64,000 nt of DNA from Desulfobulbus alkaliphilus (GTDB lineage: Bacteria; Desulfobacterota; Desulfobulbia; Desulfobulbales; Desulfobulbaceae): positions 1-64,000 of the forward strand of contig NZ_JAFFQC010000007.1 in NCBI RefSeq assembly GCF_016918545.1, written 5' to 3'. Both the position numbers and the translations under genes were made by a program. The notes under the pieces are model-generated. The model was not told the DNA's origin, did no database searches, and saw only the letters and a list, made by a program, of their open reading frames with translations. Positions 54,448-64,000 of the stretch are shown one piece after another; the first letter of the stretch is position 1; the number at the start of each line of letters is the position of its first letter.

Positions 54448-54662
54448 CCTGAGTCCGTGACGGCTGAACGCTTGTTTGGGATATATTTTCTTGTAATCAA
54501 GTTATAATTACGGATAAATCCTTGATGATAACCTTCACCAGCCGCCCTTCGAGGCGTCGGTCCGCACGCCATCATCATTGCCCGTATCCGTCCGATAAAG
54601 TGAATCATCGAACGGTCGCCGACAATAAAACTGACGCAGGGACGAACGTTCAAGGATTCAGG
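54448..54662 (+). repeat. Dispersed MITE-like repeat, copy 18
   Basis: Full-length copy (215 bp). The insertion point is beside a small palindrome (CGGGTAAA-CC-TTTACCCG at 54428-54445), and the right flank CCGGGGTAAA repeats part of it. The flanks CCGGA and CCGGG share 4 of 5 bases. It may have inserted into or next to a hairpin. Confidence 0.9.
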
Positions 54663-55232
54663 CCGGGGTAAATAAAGCGCATGAAAATTACTTGCAATAT
54701 ACCTTATTTTTTTCGATTAATGCGCAAAGCTTGAGGTTCCGCGTTTGCGGAGTTCTTTTTGCTGTTGACAAAATGATGAACTTCAAATAGGTAGACTAAA
54801 TTAAAGTTATTCATTTTCAGAGTGTTACCCTTTTTTTCCGCTGAGCTCGAACATACTGCGCTTATCGTGGCGAAGGGTTTCTTGTTCATACCCGTTTCAG
54901 GACACCAAAACGGCAATGGATGGGCGAAAAGAAAAAGGGAGCAGGCCAAACGAGTCCATAGGGTGCTGCAAAACTTTCCTGGATTTCTTTTTTTTTCTTG
55001 AAGCATTTTCCGAACCTTTGATTGCGTTTGCAGTAATCCAGGTCGAAGAGGCAAGTCATCTGAGCATATCACGATCATTCCGCGATAAAGCATTTGAGGA
55101 GAATTGACTCAACCCATGATAGATCAAACACGTATAAGAATGAGAACGATTGGATTGTTTTTGATCGAATCAGTGAAAAAACCGAAACAATGACGAAAGA
55201 CCCCTCGTTGTTATCGGTTTTTTTTTTGAAGA
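54663..55232. other. Gene-free region before the CoA-transferase genes
   Basis: No gene I can support. Open frames here lack ribosome binding sites and have non-coding composition. The only structure seen is the terminator-like hairpin at 55176-55227. Confidence 0.55.
55176..55227 (+). terminator. Orphan terminator-like hairpin
   Basis: An imperfect stem (CCGAAACAATGACGA against TCGTTGTTATCGG) with A-rich left and T10 right flanks. No gene ends upstream on this strand within 500 bp, so it may end an unannotated RNA or be a relic. Confidence 0.55.
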
Positions 55233-55296
55233 CCTGAATCTGTGAGCGTTCAGCAAAATATATCCAAAACAATCGTCCAGCCGTCACGGATTCAGG
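55233..55296 (-). repeat. Dispersed MITE-like repeat, copy 19 (64-bp internal deletion)
   Basis: Both ends are present, but the hairpin half and most of the left half are gone, leaving 64 bp. It lies 75 bp upstream of the CoA-transferase subunit A start. Confidence 0.88.
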
Positions 55297-55371
55297 TTAG
55301 GAGGGATTCTGGAAAGCCATACGTATCGCCCGAGTATCAGCAACTTCTGACAAAAAGCAAGAGGAAGCAAG

Positions 55372-56388
55372 TTGGAAAATAGCACGCAAATGTTCTGGAC
55401 GGGTTTATCACCCGATGAAGCAAGGGAAGCTCTTGTTAACAAGAACAAGTCCATGTGGGATAAACGGATGTCGCTCAAAGAAGCTGTGTCCAGATTTATC
55501 AAAAATGGCGATAATATCGGTATCGGCGGGTTCGTCCATGTACGGCAGCCAGTCGCCACCTGTCACGAAATGGTGCGGCAGGGTTTCAAGGACCTGACTC
55601 TTTCTTTCCAGTCAGCAGCCATGGCCCCTGAAATTCTCGCTGCAGCCATGATGATCAGGCCGGATCATTGCACCATCAAAAGAATCGAGCTGGCCTATTG
55701 GGGCCACGAGTCTTTTGGCCTGTCCCCTGCCTGGAGGTATCTTGGCGAACGTGGCATGATCGAATTTGAAGACTGGAGCAATTATAACATGTCGGCCCGT
55801 TTCAAGGCCGGTGCCATGGGCCTGCCTTTCATTCCGACTCGCGGCCCTCTGGGCGGAGATATCCCGAACACCAGCCGCACCAGGGTCATGGACTGCCCCT
55901 TTACCGGCCGACCCATCGCGCTGCTCCCGGCCAGTAACCCCAATGTGGCCCTGATTCATGTGCAGGCCGCCGATATGTACGGGAACTGCATCATCCGGGG
56001 GACCGACGGCACCTGCGCTGAAATCGCCATGGCCTCAGCCCATACCATCGTCACCTGCGAGCAACTCCTTGACCATGAAATCATCACCAGCAATCCAAAG
56101 GATATAGCGATTCCCTTCCCCGCGGTTGATGCAGTCGTCCAGGTCCCATTTGGTGCCTATCCGGGTGCCTGTCGGCGGCATTATTATTACAACGGCGATG
56201 AAATCCTCAAGTTCCTCGGTCTCATCTCTCCGATGGTTAAGGGTGGATCAGCCGATGCATTGAAGACCTGGTACGATGAGCACATCTTTGGTGTCGAAAC
56301 CTTCGGAGAGTACATCGAGACATTCCAGACCAGAAAGCTGATCGCCGACCAGGCCGCGGAAGCTGTTCACTGCCAACGGCTGGCCTGA
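55372..56388 (+). CDS. Family I CoA-transferase subunit A (glutaconate CoA-transferase-like)
   Basis: A protein of 338 aa. Family I alpha-type subunit with the NxGIGGFVxxRxPVA-like segment (NIGIGGFVHVRQPVATCHEM), MSARFKAGAMGLPFIPTRG, and NVALIHVQAADMYGNC. The start is TTG 55372, 5 bp from GAGGAA; ATG 55390 is the alternative. With subunit B (56593-57390) it would exchange CoA between acyl-CoA and a free acid. The methylmalonyl-CoA genes downstream suggest a propionate/succinate pair, but the acid is inferred. The gap to subunit B is 204 bp and contains an inserted repeat. Confidence 0.88.
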   Translation: MENSTQMFWTGLSPDEAREALVNKNKSMWDKRMSLKEAVSRFIKNGDNIGIGGFVHVRQPVATCHEMVRQGFKDLTLSFQSAAMAPEILAAAMMIRPDHCTIKRIELAYWGHESFGLSPAWRYLGERGMIEFEDWSNYNMSARFKAGAMGLPFIPTRGPLGGDIPNTSRTRVMDCPFTGRPIALLPASNPNVALIHVQAADMYGNCIIRGTDGTCAEIAMASAHTIVTCEQLLDHEIITSNPKDIAIPFPAVDAVVQVPFGAYPGACRRHYYYNGDEILKFLGLISPMVKGGSADALKTWYDEHIFGVETFGEYIETFQTRKLIADQAAEAVHCQRLA

Positions 56389-56436
56389 TCCGTGCCAGCA
56401 TCATTGTCAGAGCATCGGAACCTCCCGGAACTCAAA

Positions 56437-56573
56437 CCTGGATCCGTGAGCATTCAAACCTGGATGCCCCGAAGGGGGCTGGTGAAAGTTATAATCAAGG
56501 ATTCCACTGCAATTATAATTTGATGACAGCAAGATATAATCCAAAATAAGAGTCCAGCCGTCTCGGATTCAGG
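56437..56573 (-). repeat. Dispersed MITE-like repeat, copy 20, inside an operon, with 5-bp direct repeats
   Basis: A 137-bp copy lacking the long hairpin half. It has perfect flanking direct repeats TCAAA (56432-56436 and 56574-56578) and sits between the two CoA-transferase subunit genes, 19 bp before subunit B's start codon. Confidence 0.93.
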
Positions 56574-56592
56574 TCAAAGATAAGGAGTCACC

Positions 56593-57390
56593 ATGACAGT
56601 TGCAACGGACTTCACCGCCCAGGAACTCATTGTTGTGGCGGGAGCAAAAGTTCTCGAAGACAATAAAATCGTCTTTGTCGGGACCGGCCTGCCCATGGTC
56701 GCAACCCTACTGGCAAAGCTTACCCACGCCCCCGGCCTGATTCCGGTTTTCGAAGCCGGCGCTGTCGGCCCCCCCTTACTGCACGGTTTGCCGATATCGG
56801 TGGGCGATTCTAAAACCGGGACCGGTGCTTCGTATATGAAAGGCCTGAATGCGGCCTTTGAACTGACTCAGCGAGGCTTCGCCGATTTTGGCTTTATCGG
56901 CGGCGCTGAAGTCGATATGTACGGCAATCTTAATTCCACCATGATAGGTGAATTTCCAGACGAATACCATAAACCGAAAGTACGTCTTCCCGGAAGCGGC
57001 GGCACCGCTGACATGGCCGCTTCCTGCGAGCGTACCATTCTGATCGTCCCCCATGAGAGAAAAAAATTCAACGAAAAGCTGAGTTATGTCACCAGCCCCG
57101 GTCACCTCGACGGGACCCCCGGCGCACGTCAAAAGGCGGGTATGCAGGGCAAGGGGCCCTATCGCCTTATCACCACCAAGGGTATTTTTGATTTTGATGA
57201 AGAGACCAAGAGAATGCGTATTCTCTATACATTCCCAGGAGAAACCATTAAAAGCGTTCAGGCGGCCACTGGATTCGAACTGCTCGTTGCCCCACATGTC
57301 GCTGAATTTCCACCACCGACAGTGGAAGAGGTCCGTTTGATCCGCGAAACCGTTGATCCCAGAGGAATTTTCGTCAAACGAGCCGCTTAA
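56593..57390 (+). CDS. Family I CoA-transferase subunit B
   Basis: A 265-aa beta-type subunit with FTAQELIVVAGAKVLEDNK at the start, the VFVGTGLPMVATLLAKL segment, PVFEAGAVGPP (the family catalytic Glu lies in an ExGxxGPPxxxxP-like motif), FGFIGGAEVDMYGNLNSTMIG and LPGSGGTADMAASCER. The ribosome binding site is AAGGAG. It partners subunit A at 55372-56388. Confidence 0.9.
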   Translation: MTVATDFTAQELIVVAGAKVLEDNKIVFVGTGLPMVATLLAKLTHAPGLIPVFEAGAVGPPLLHGLPISVGDSKTGTGASYMKGLNAAFELTQRGFADFGFIGGAEVDMYGNLNSTMIGEFPDEYHKPKVRLPGSGGTADMAASCERTILIVPHERKKFNEKLSYVTSPGHLDGTPGARQKAGMQGKGPYRLITTKGIFDFDEETKRMRILYTFPGETIKSVQAATGFELLVAPHVAEFPPPTVEEVRLIRETVDPRGIFVKRAA

Positions 57391-57440
57391 AAAGACTCTG
57401 AAGGACCGTCAATACCATCGTCCACAACAGCACTGACACC

Positions 57441-57471
57441 CCAAAAAGAGTTCAGCCGCCACGGATTCAGG
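57441..57471 (-). repeat. Dispersed MITE-like repeat, copy 21 (end fragment)
   Basis: About 31 bp matching the end of the element (AAGAGTTCAGCCGCCACGG then ATTCAGG), 50 bp after the CoA-transferase subunit B gene. The rest of 57472-57679 holds nothing else I can support. Confidence 0.7.
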
Positions 57472-57679
57472 GGGGTGTCCTTTTTCAGCGTAATAGGTTT
57501 CAGGCAGGCAGTTTGATCGGCAATAGATTGAAACAGTATGAAAATGTGTTAGAATGCCTCTTGGTTCGGAATCAGAAGGCATCATGTACGTTGAGCACAA
57601 TACGGCCTTCTGGTCTGGTGCTCAACGCAATCGGTTCAACACAACATCCGCTACAATGTAACGGAAAGGAGACCTCAGC

Positions 57680-58084
57680 ATGAAAATTTTGAAGATCGAT
57701 CATCTTGGCATCGCGGTCAACACTCTTGAAGAAGGGAATAAGTTCTGGGGTGAAATCCTCGGCCTTAAACTCGAAGGCACGGAAACCGTGGAAGAGCAGA
57801 AAGTTACAACCGCATTCTACCCGGTGGGCGACAGTGAAGTTGAGTTGTTGATATCGACCGCTCCCGATGGACCGATTGCTAAATTCATCGAGAAAAAAGG
57901 CACCGGTTTTCAACATGTTTCTTTCCGGGTCGCGAACATTGAAGAGGCTCTGGCCGAACTGCAGGAAAAAGGCGTCGCCCTCATCGATAAAACACCTCGC
58001 ATGGGAGCCGGTGGCGCCAAAATTGCCTTTTTGCACCCCAAAGCCACTGGCGGGGTGTTGGTTGAACTGTCTGAGCGTGACTGA
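57680..58084 (+). CDS. mce: Methylmalonyl-CoA epimerase
   Basis: Interconverts (S)- and (R)-methylmalonyl-CoA. The 134-aa vicinal oxygen chelate protein has the repeated beta-alpha-beta-beta-beta metal ligands: DHLGIAV near residue 6, FLIST-like strand, GFQHVSFRV (His about 76) and GVLVELSERD at the end (Glu). The ribosome binding site is AAGGAGA. It precedes the mutase gene by 168 bp and completes the set needed between propionyl-CoA carboxylation and succinyl-CoA. Confidence 0.95.
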   Translation: MKILKIDHLGIAVNTLEEGNKFWGEILGLKLEGTETVEEQKVTTAFYPVGDSEVELLISTAPDGPIAKFIEKKGTGFQHVSFRVANIEEALAELQEKGVALIDKTPRMGAGGAKIAFLHPKATGGVLVELSERD

Positions 58085-58252
58085 GACAATACCACATTGA
58101 GGTATTCGCGGCAACGAAAACCTCCATACTGCACACCGTAACCATGACACGAAGATAATCGGCCTGCCCATAGCAGCCGGTTGTCTTCGCGTCGGTCTGT
58201 TTCATATCCAACCAAGGGATTCGTCCCAAGACAACGACAAGGAGTAAGTGAC

Positions 58253-60400
<2,148 letters not shown>

Positions 60401-60424
60401 GTACATACAGCACACAGGTAACAC

Positions 60425-60458
60425 TGCAAACGGACGGGCGACAATCCGTCCGTTTGCA
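60425..60458 (+). other. Perfect hairpin between mutase and MeaB genes
   Basis: A 13-bp perfect stem TGCAAACGGACGG / CCGTCCGTTTGCA with an 8-nt loop in the 93-bp gap, and no T-run behind it. It probably modulates mRNA stability or read-through into meaB and is not a full terminator. Confidence 0.6.
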
Positions 60459-60493
60459 TGCTGGCATGACGAAACCTCCACTAAAGGTCAGAT

Positions 60494-61483
60494 ATGCATA
60501 AAGATCCCAGCTATTACATCCAGGGTGTCATGGACAATAACCGCCTGATGCTTGCCCGAACCATTACCCTGGTTGAGAGCAGTCTTTCTTCGCATCAGGA
60601 GATTGCCAGACACGTCATCAATGAACTTTTACCGTACACAGGCAAAGCAGTACGAATGGGCATCACCGGAGTGCCCGGTGCAGGCAAAAGCACTTTTATC
60701 GAAAGTTTCGGCACCATGCTGACCGTTCTGGGACACCGTGTTGCGGTTCTGGCTATCGACCCAAGCAGTACGCGCAGTGGCGGTTCCATCCTTGGCGACA
60801 AAACCAGGATGGAAAAACTTGCAGTGGACGACATGGCTTTCATCCGTCCATCCCCATCCGGCGGCAGTCTGGGAGGGGTAGCCAAAAAAACCCGGGAAAC
60901 CATGCTTGTCTGCGAAGCAGCCGGCTTTGATGTCATCATTGTTGAGACCGTTGGCGTGGGGCAATCGGAAACCACCGTGGCCTCCATGGTCGATTTTTTT
61001 CTTGTTTTACAGATATCCGGTGCCGGCGACGAACTTCAAGGAATCAAAAAAGGTGTCCTTGAAGTCGCTGATGCCATCGTTGTCAACAAAGCGGACGGTG
61101 ACAATGTCAACAGGGCAAAACTAGCGAAAAGACAATACGAAACAGCACTTCACCTGGTGACCCCATCCTCGCCTAACTGGATGCCGCCGGTCATGACCTG
61201 CAGCGCTCTTGAAAATACCGGCCTGAAAGAAATCTGGGATACCATCAATTCTCATAAAGGCATAATGGTCGCCACCGGCGAGTTGGAAACCAAACGTCAG
61301 GAACAAGCCATGTCCTGGATGTGGTTTCTGGTTAATGAAGGATTGGAGCGCTGGTTTTATCAGCACCCGGAAATCAAGAAACTCCTGCCCGGTATTAAAC
61401 AGAGTGTTGAACAGGGTCATATAGCTCCCACCAGGGCCGCCGAGGATCTGGTTTCCATTCTTGGCAAGGACCTGCTCATCTGA
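60494..61483 (+). CDS. meaB: MeaB/ArgK-type GTPase, mutase chaperone
   Basis: A 329-aa G3E-family P-loop GTPase that protects and reloads coenzyme B12 in methylmalonyl-CoA mutase. It has Walker A GITGVPGAGKSTFIESFG, RSGGSILGDKTRME, FIRPSPSGGSLGGVAKKT, VETVGVGQSET and NKADGD (base recognition). The C-terminal helices contain the dimerisation arm. It lies directly after the mutase gene and would act on that enzyme. Confidence 0.95.
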   Translation: MHKDPSYYIQGVMDNNRLMLARTITLVESSLSSHQEIARHVINELLPYTGKAVRMGITGVPGAGKSTFIESFGTMLTVLGHRVAVLAIDPSSTRSGGSILGDKTRMEKLAVDDMAFIRPSPSGGSLGGVAKKTRETMLVCEAAGFDVIIVETVGVGQSETTVASMVDFFLVLQISGAGDELQGIKKGVLEVADAIVVNKADGDNVNRAKLAKRQYETALHLVTPSSPNWMPPVMTCSALENTGLKEIWDTINSHKGIMVATGELETKRQEQAMSWMWFLVNEGLERWFYQHPEIKKLLPGIKQSVEQGHIAPTRAAEDLVSILGKDLLI

Positions 61484-61545
61484 CAATACCTTTCCGCCAA
61501 CCGAGGTGACCATTGCCCCTGGCACAACCTGACAATCGGTCATCT

Positions 61546-61589
61546 GAAATCATTCACTTCCTCACCTTTTCCGGGAGTGAATGATTTCA
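61546..61589 (+). terminator. Inverted-repeat terminator after meaB
   Basis: A 14- to 15-bp stem GAAATCATTCACTTC / GAGTGAATGATTTC with a loop of about 14 nt. There is no long T-run, so strength is uncertain. It closes the CoA-transferase to meaB gene group. Confidence 0.65.
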
Positions 61590-61747
61590 CTTACCTGGCA
61601 TCCTCCCGTCGTTTATCACCCTTTTCTCCGGAATACCATCTCCACGCCTGTGCTCCGTCACCAGTGGAATCAGTATGCACCCGGCATAGCAGGCTCCGCA
61701 ACATGCCGATTAATATTCCACCTTTTCCATCCCGACCATGAAATCTC

Positions 61748-61776
61748 TTGACGGGTATCGAATTGACAGGTATAAA
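61748..61776 (+). promoter_or_regulatory. Sigma70 promoter upstream of SRP RNA gene
   Basis: TTGACG (61748-61753), a 17-bp spacer and TATAAA (61771-61776). It lies about 125 bp before the SRP RNA 5' end, farther than usual for ffs, so the transcript may start with a leader. It could also belong to an unseen small transcript. Confidence 0.5.
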
Positions 61777-61905
61777 CGACCGATCGAAAAGGGAAAGGCT
61801 AACCAAGATAGCACAGGACCTCGACACATAGCCGGACAGGTTCAGATTCAACCTTATCTCTCCTTTCGTACCATTCCCTTTTCATGGAACCAGATCCATC
61901 AGTGT

Positions 61906-62006
61906 GATAGCCGGGTCCTGGGCAATAAAGAATCACGAACCCCGTCAGGTCCGGAAGGAAGCAGCGGCAGTGACCCTCTTTATGTGCTCAGGGGTGCCCG
62001 GCTATC
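61906..62006 (+). ncRNA. ffs: Signal recognition particle RNA (4.5S, bacterial small type)
   Basis: About 101 nt. It is closed by a terminal stem GATAGCCGGG / CCCGGCTATC, and holds the conserved SRP domain IV with GGTCCGGAAGGAAGCAGC, which carries the GGAA tetraloop region and the A-C loop that binds Ffh. TTTT follows the stem. It lies 80 bp upstream of dnaX, a frequent gene order. Confidence 0.96.
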
Positions 62007-62085
62007 TTTTTCCCCCCACCGGAATCACTCCTCGGCCGCTTAGTGATCCGATCATTTTTTTCATCACTCAGCCTGGTACCCCGTT

Positions 62086-64000
62086 GTGTCCTACCTTGTC
62101 CTTGCCAGAAAATCACGTCCGCAGACTTTTGCAGAAGTTGTTGGTCAAAAAGCGGTGGTACGGACCCTGCAGAACGCACTGAAGCTGAACCGGGTCCCCC
62201 ATGCTTTGATCTTCAGCGGTGTCCGTGGCACCGGCAAGACAACCCTGGCACGCGTTATGGCCAAAGCCCTCAATTGCGAACAAGGGCCGGCAGCCGAACC
62301 CTGTAATCGCTGCCGCTCCTGCCGCGAGATCACCGACGGCACCAGTATCGATCTTCAGGAAGTCGACGGGGCATCCAATCGAGGTATCCAGGAAATTCGT
62401 GAACTGAAAGAAAAAATTCGCTTCATGCCCACCAGTTCACGGTATAAAATCATCATCATTGATGAAGTGCACATGCTCACCACCGAGGCTTTCAACGCAC
62501 TCTTGAAAACGCTGGAAGAACCGCCTCCCCATGTGTACTTCATGTTTGCCACCACCGAACTGCATAAAGTTCCCATAACCATCCTTTCCCGCTGCCAGCG
62601 TTATGAACTCAAACGCCTGAGCCACCGAGAACTCGCCGATCATTTCAGCCGACTGGCTGAAGCGGAAGGTGTACAGATCACCACTGAGGGTCTTGACATG
62701 ATCGTCCGGGAAGCAGGCGGCAGTGTCCGTGACGGTTTGAGCCTTCTTGATCAAATTTTTTCCTATTGCGGCCGGGAAGTCAAGACCGAGGACGTCATCG
62801 ATGTGCTCGGCCTCGTCAGTCATCGTCTGGTCGCCGCCATGGGGTCGGCGCTGCTCAAGGGCGAATTGGCAACAGTTTATGCCCTGCTCGACGAGATCTA
62901 CCTCCATGGCACGGATATCAAACGGTTCAGCAACGATCTGCTTCAATGGTTCAGGGGTGTTATTGTCTGCTCGGTAAGTACTGATCCCGGATCCTTACTG
63001 GAAGTGACCGACGATGAACTGGAGGAAATGAAACATACGGCCGCAGCATACTCGGTGGAGACTCTTGCCGCGCTTTTCAACCTGCTCCTTAACGGATTGG
63101 AAACCGTTTCCTCTTCACAGCAACCCCGCCTGGCCCTTGAACTCACTTTTATCCGCACCATCCAGTTTCGCGATATCACCCCGGTTTCGGAACTTATCAG
63201 CCGATTCGACAACATACTGGCCGCCCTTCCCTGTGAACAGCCGAACCCGGTTCCACTTGCCGCACCCCAACAGCCGAACCGGAGCGGACCGGAAACATCT
63301 CTTCAGGATCGGGCCCAGGCTGTTACCAGACATCCTGAAGGCAACCAGGATAGACCGGCACCGAACCAGTCAGCCGACACCGTACCGCTCCAGGAATCCT
63401 TATCCAGTCGACCAACTGCATCGCCTGCCGGTCGTACCGATGGAACGGTGCCGCCTTCCTCAAAGCTACAACAAGAACTCGCGACTTCGCCTACCATGGA
63501 GCCGGACCAGACTGTCCTTCCTGAGCCCGATCAGCTGTCGCAGCCCAAATCCAATGATGCCTCCCCACCACCCCAGGATGTTCCTGCACCTGCCACCAAT
63601 GCTGGCAGACTGGACAATGCAACTCTTCGCCGCCAATGGGACTCCTTCCTCAGATACGTTCATGAGCGACAACCCTGGATCGCCGCACCTCTGCGGGTCG
63701 CATCTTCAGTGGAGTGTCAGCAGGATGTTCTGATCATTCACTTTGATGACAGCACGGACTGCACCATGTTGAAACAGGCTAACAACGTCCAATCTCTGAC
63801 AGAATTTGTCCTGAATTTTTTTCAGGAAAACCTAACCATCCGTTTTGAAGTTCCCGGTTCCGATGCCTGTGCTGTCCATCCAGCCAACGGCCTTGCCGTG
63901 CAGGAAAAACGAAGGGCTCTGGCGAAAGATCCGCTGGTCCTGACAGCCCTCGATGTCTTCACCGGCCAGGTCGGTGCCATCAGAGTCGGCTCGCAACATC
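62086..64000 (+). CDS. dnaX: DNA polymerase III gamma/tau subunit (5' part, cut by window edge)
   Basis: Clamp-loader ATPase of the replicase. At least 638 codons are present, with no stop before the window ends. The start is GTG 62086 (encodes MSYLVLARKSRPQTF); ribosome binding is weak, but this matches the family opening. Walker A GVRGTGKTTLAR is near residue 45, the zinc cysteines are C64, C73, C76 and C79 (LNCEQ...CNRCRSC), followed by IIDEVHMLTTEAFNALLKTL, LEEPPPHVYFMFAT and the SRC arginine finger region (ILSRCQR). A Pro- and Gln-rich linker (about residues 385-505) leads to the tau-type C-terminal part. No slippery A-run for a frameshift was seen in the visible part. Confidence 0.95.
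   Translation, partial: MSYLVLARKSRPQTFAEVVGQKAVVRTLQNALKLNRVPHALIFSGVRGTGKTTLARVMAKALNCEQGPAAEPCNRCRSCREITDGTSIDLQEVDGASNRGIQEIRELKEKIRFMPTSSRYKIIIIDEVHMLTTEAFNALLKTLEEPPPHVYFMFATTELHKVPITILSRCQRYELKRLSHRELADHFSRLAEAEGVQITTEGLDMIVREAGGSVRDGLSLLDQIFSYCGREVKTEDVIDVLGLVSHRLVAAMGSALLKGELATVYALLDEIYLHGTDIKRFSNDLLQWFRGVIVCSVSTDPGSLLEVTDDELEEMKHTAAAYSVETLAALFNLLLNGLETVSSSQQPRLALELTFIRTIQFRDITPVSELISRFDNILAALPCEQPNPVPLAAPQQPNRSGPETSLQDRAQAVTRHPEGNQDRPAPNQSADTVPLQESLSSRPTASPAGRTDGTVPPSSKLQQELATSPTMEPDQTVLPEPDQLSQPKSNDASPPPQDVPAPATNAGRLDNATLRRQWDSFLRYVHERQPWIAAPLRVASSVECQQDVLIIHFDDSTDCTMLKQANNVQSLTEFVLNFFQENLTIRFEVPGSDACAVHPANGLAVQEKRRALAKDPLVLTALDVFTGQVGAIRVGSQH

Noticed and set aside
54704-55093. 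129-codon minus-strand frame in the gene-free region
   Set aside because: No ribosome binding site, irregular composition, runs of Lys/Phe from A/T-rich DNA, and no resemblance to any domain.
568-57471. The dispersed repeats as a CRISPR array or as REP elements
   Set aside because: They are not tandem, have no spacers, are over 200 bp long and have terminal repeats with 5-bp duplications, which fits a MITE better than a CRISPR or a 30-bp REP.
63800-64000. Missing stop codon of dnaX as a sign of a broken gene
   Set aside because: The frame is simply cut by the window edge; no disruption is seen in the 638 codons present.

Overview
The window looks like chromosomal core sequence from an anaerobic, metabolically versatile Gram-negative bacterium. 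It is most like the sulfate-reducing Desulfobacterota (Desulfobulbales-type), judged from gene content only: a tungsten-type aldehyde:ferredoxin oxidoreductase with private cofactor genes, a multiheme nitrite reductase, an ADP-forming acyl-CoA synthetase, the B12-dependent methylmalonyl-CoA branch, NAD-type malic enzyme, a TAXI binding protein, and several PAS/HD-GYP signalling proteins. I see no CRISPR array, prophage or transposase gene.

Layout. 1-1000: the 5' edge of an rRNA operon on the minus strand (first bases of 16S rRNA, a boxA-like leader and two tandem sigma70 promoters), then a minus-strand tRNA-Val/tRNA-Asp pair with a strong terminator. 1.1-7.1 kb: tig-clpP-clpX-lon proteostasis operon and tRNA-Leu. 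7.2-19.2 kb: MFS transporter, ppnN nucleosidase, SLC13/RCK transporter, a soluble MotA-loop-like protein, malic enzyme, LemA and an M48 peptidase. 19.7-26 kb: aldehyde oxidoreductase, MoaD, MoeA, MoeA-PBP and a convergent MoeB/ThiF-like E1. 26.7-33.4 kb: NrfA/NrfH-like cytochromes, a small unknown protein, a TAXI binding protein and a hybrid sensor kinase. 33.6-44 kb: FMN reductase, DUF169 protein, TPR-methyltransferase, a lipoprotein, YjbQ, an HD-GYP regulator overlapping a hybrid kinase, and cobyrinate diamide synthase. 44.2-47 kb: DUF374 acyltransferase and uvrB. 47.1-52.9 kb: a four-gene acyl-CoA/acetylation operon. 53.4-61.5 kb: cobalamin adenosyltransferase, a two-subunit CoA-transferase, methylmalonyl-CoA epimerase, mutase and MeaB. 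61.9-64 kb: SRP RNA and the 5' part of dnaX, which is cut by the window edge.

Two things stand out. First, about 21 copies of one non-coding element (full length about 218 bp) lie between the genes in both orientations. They have 13-bp terminal inverted repeats (CCTGAATCCGTGA), a long internal hairpin, and in four copies perfect 5-bp flanking direct repeats. This is a MITE-like family at roughly one copy per 3 kb, including hairpin-deleted derivatives, one of them inside the CoA-transferase operon. Second, the 47.1-52.9 kb operon combines a histone-deacetylase-like protein (AcuC-like), a CBS-ACT protein (AcuB-like), an ADP-forming acyl-CoA synthetase, and an acetyl-CoA hydrolase/transferase fused to a GNAT domain. 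This resembles the Bacillus acuABC system that reversibly acetylates acetyl-CoA synthetase, but with different enzymes.

All calls come from reading sequence and translations by eye; family names rest on recognised motifs, not on database searches. Start codons were moved from the longest open frame where a ribosome binding site favoured an internal start.
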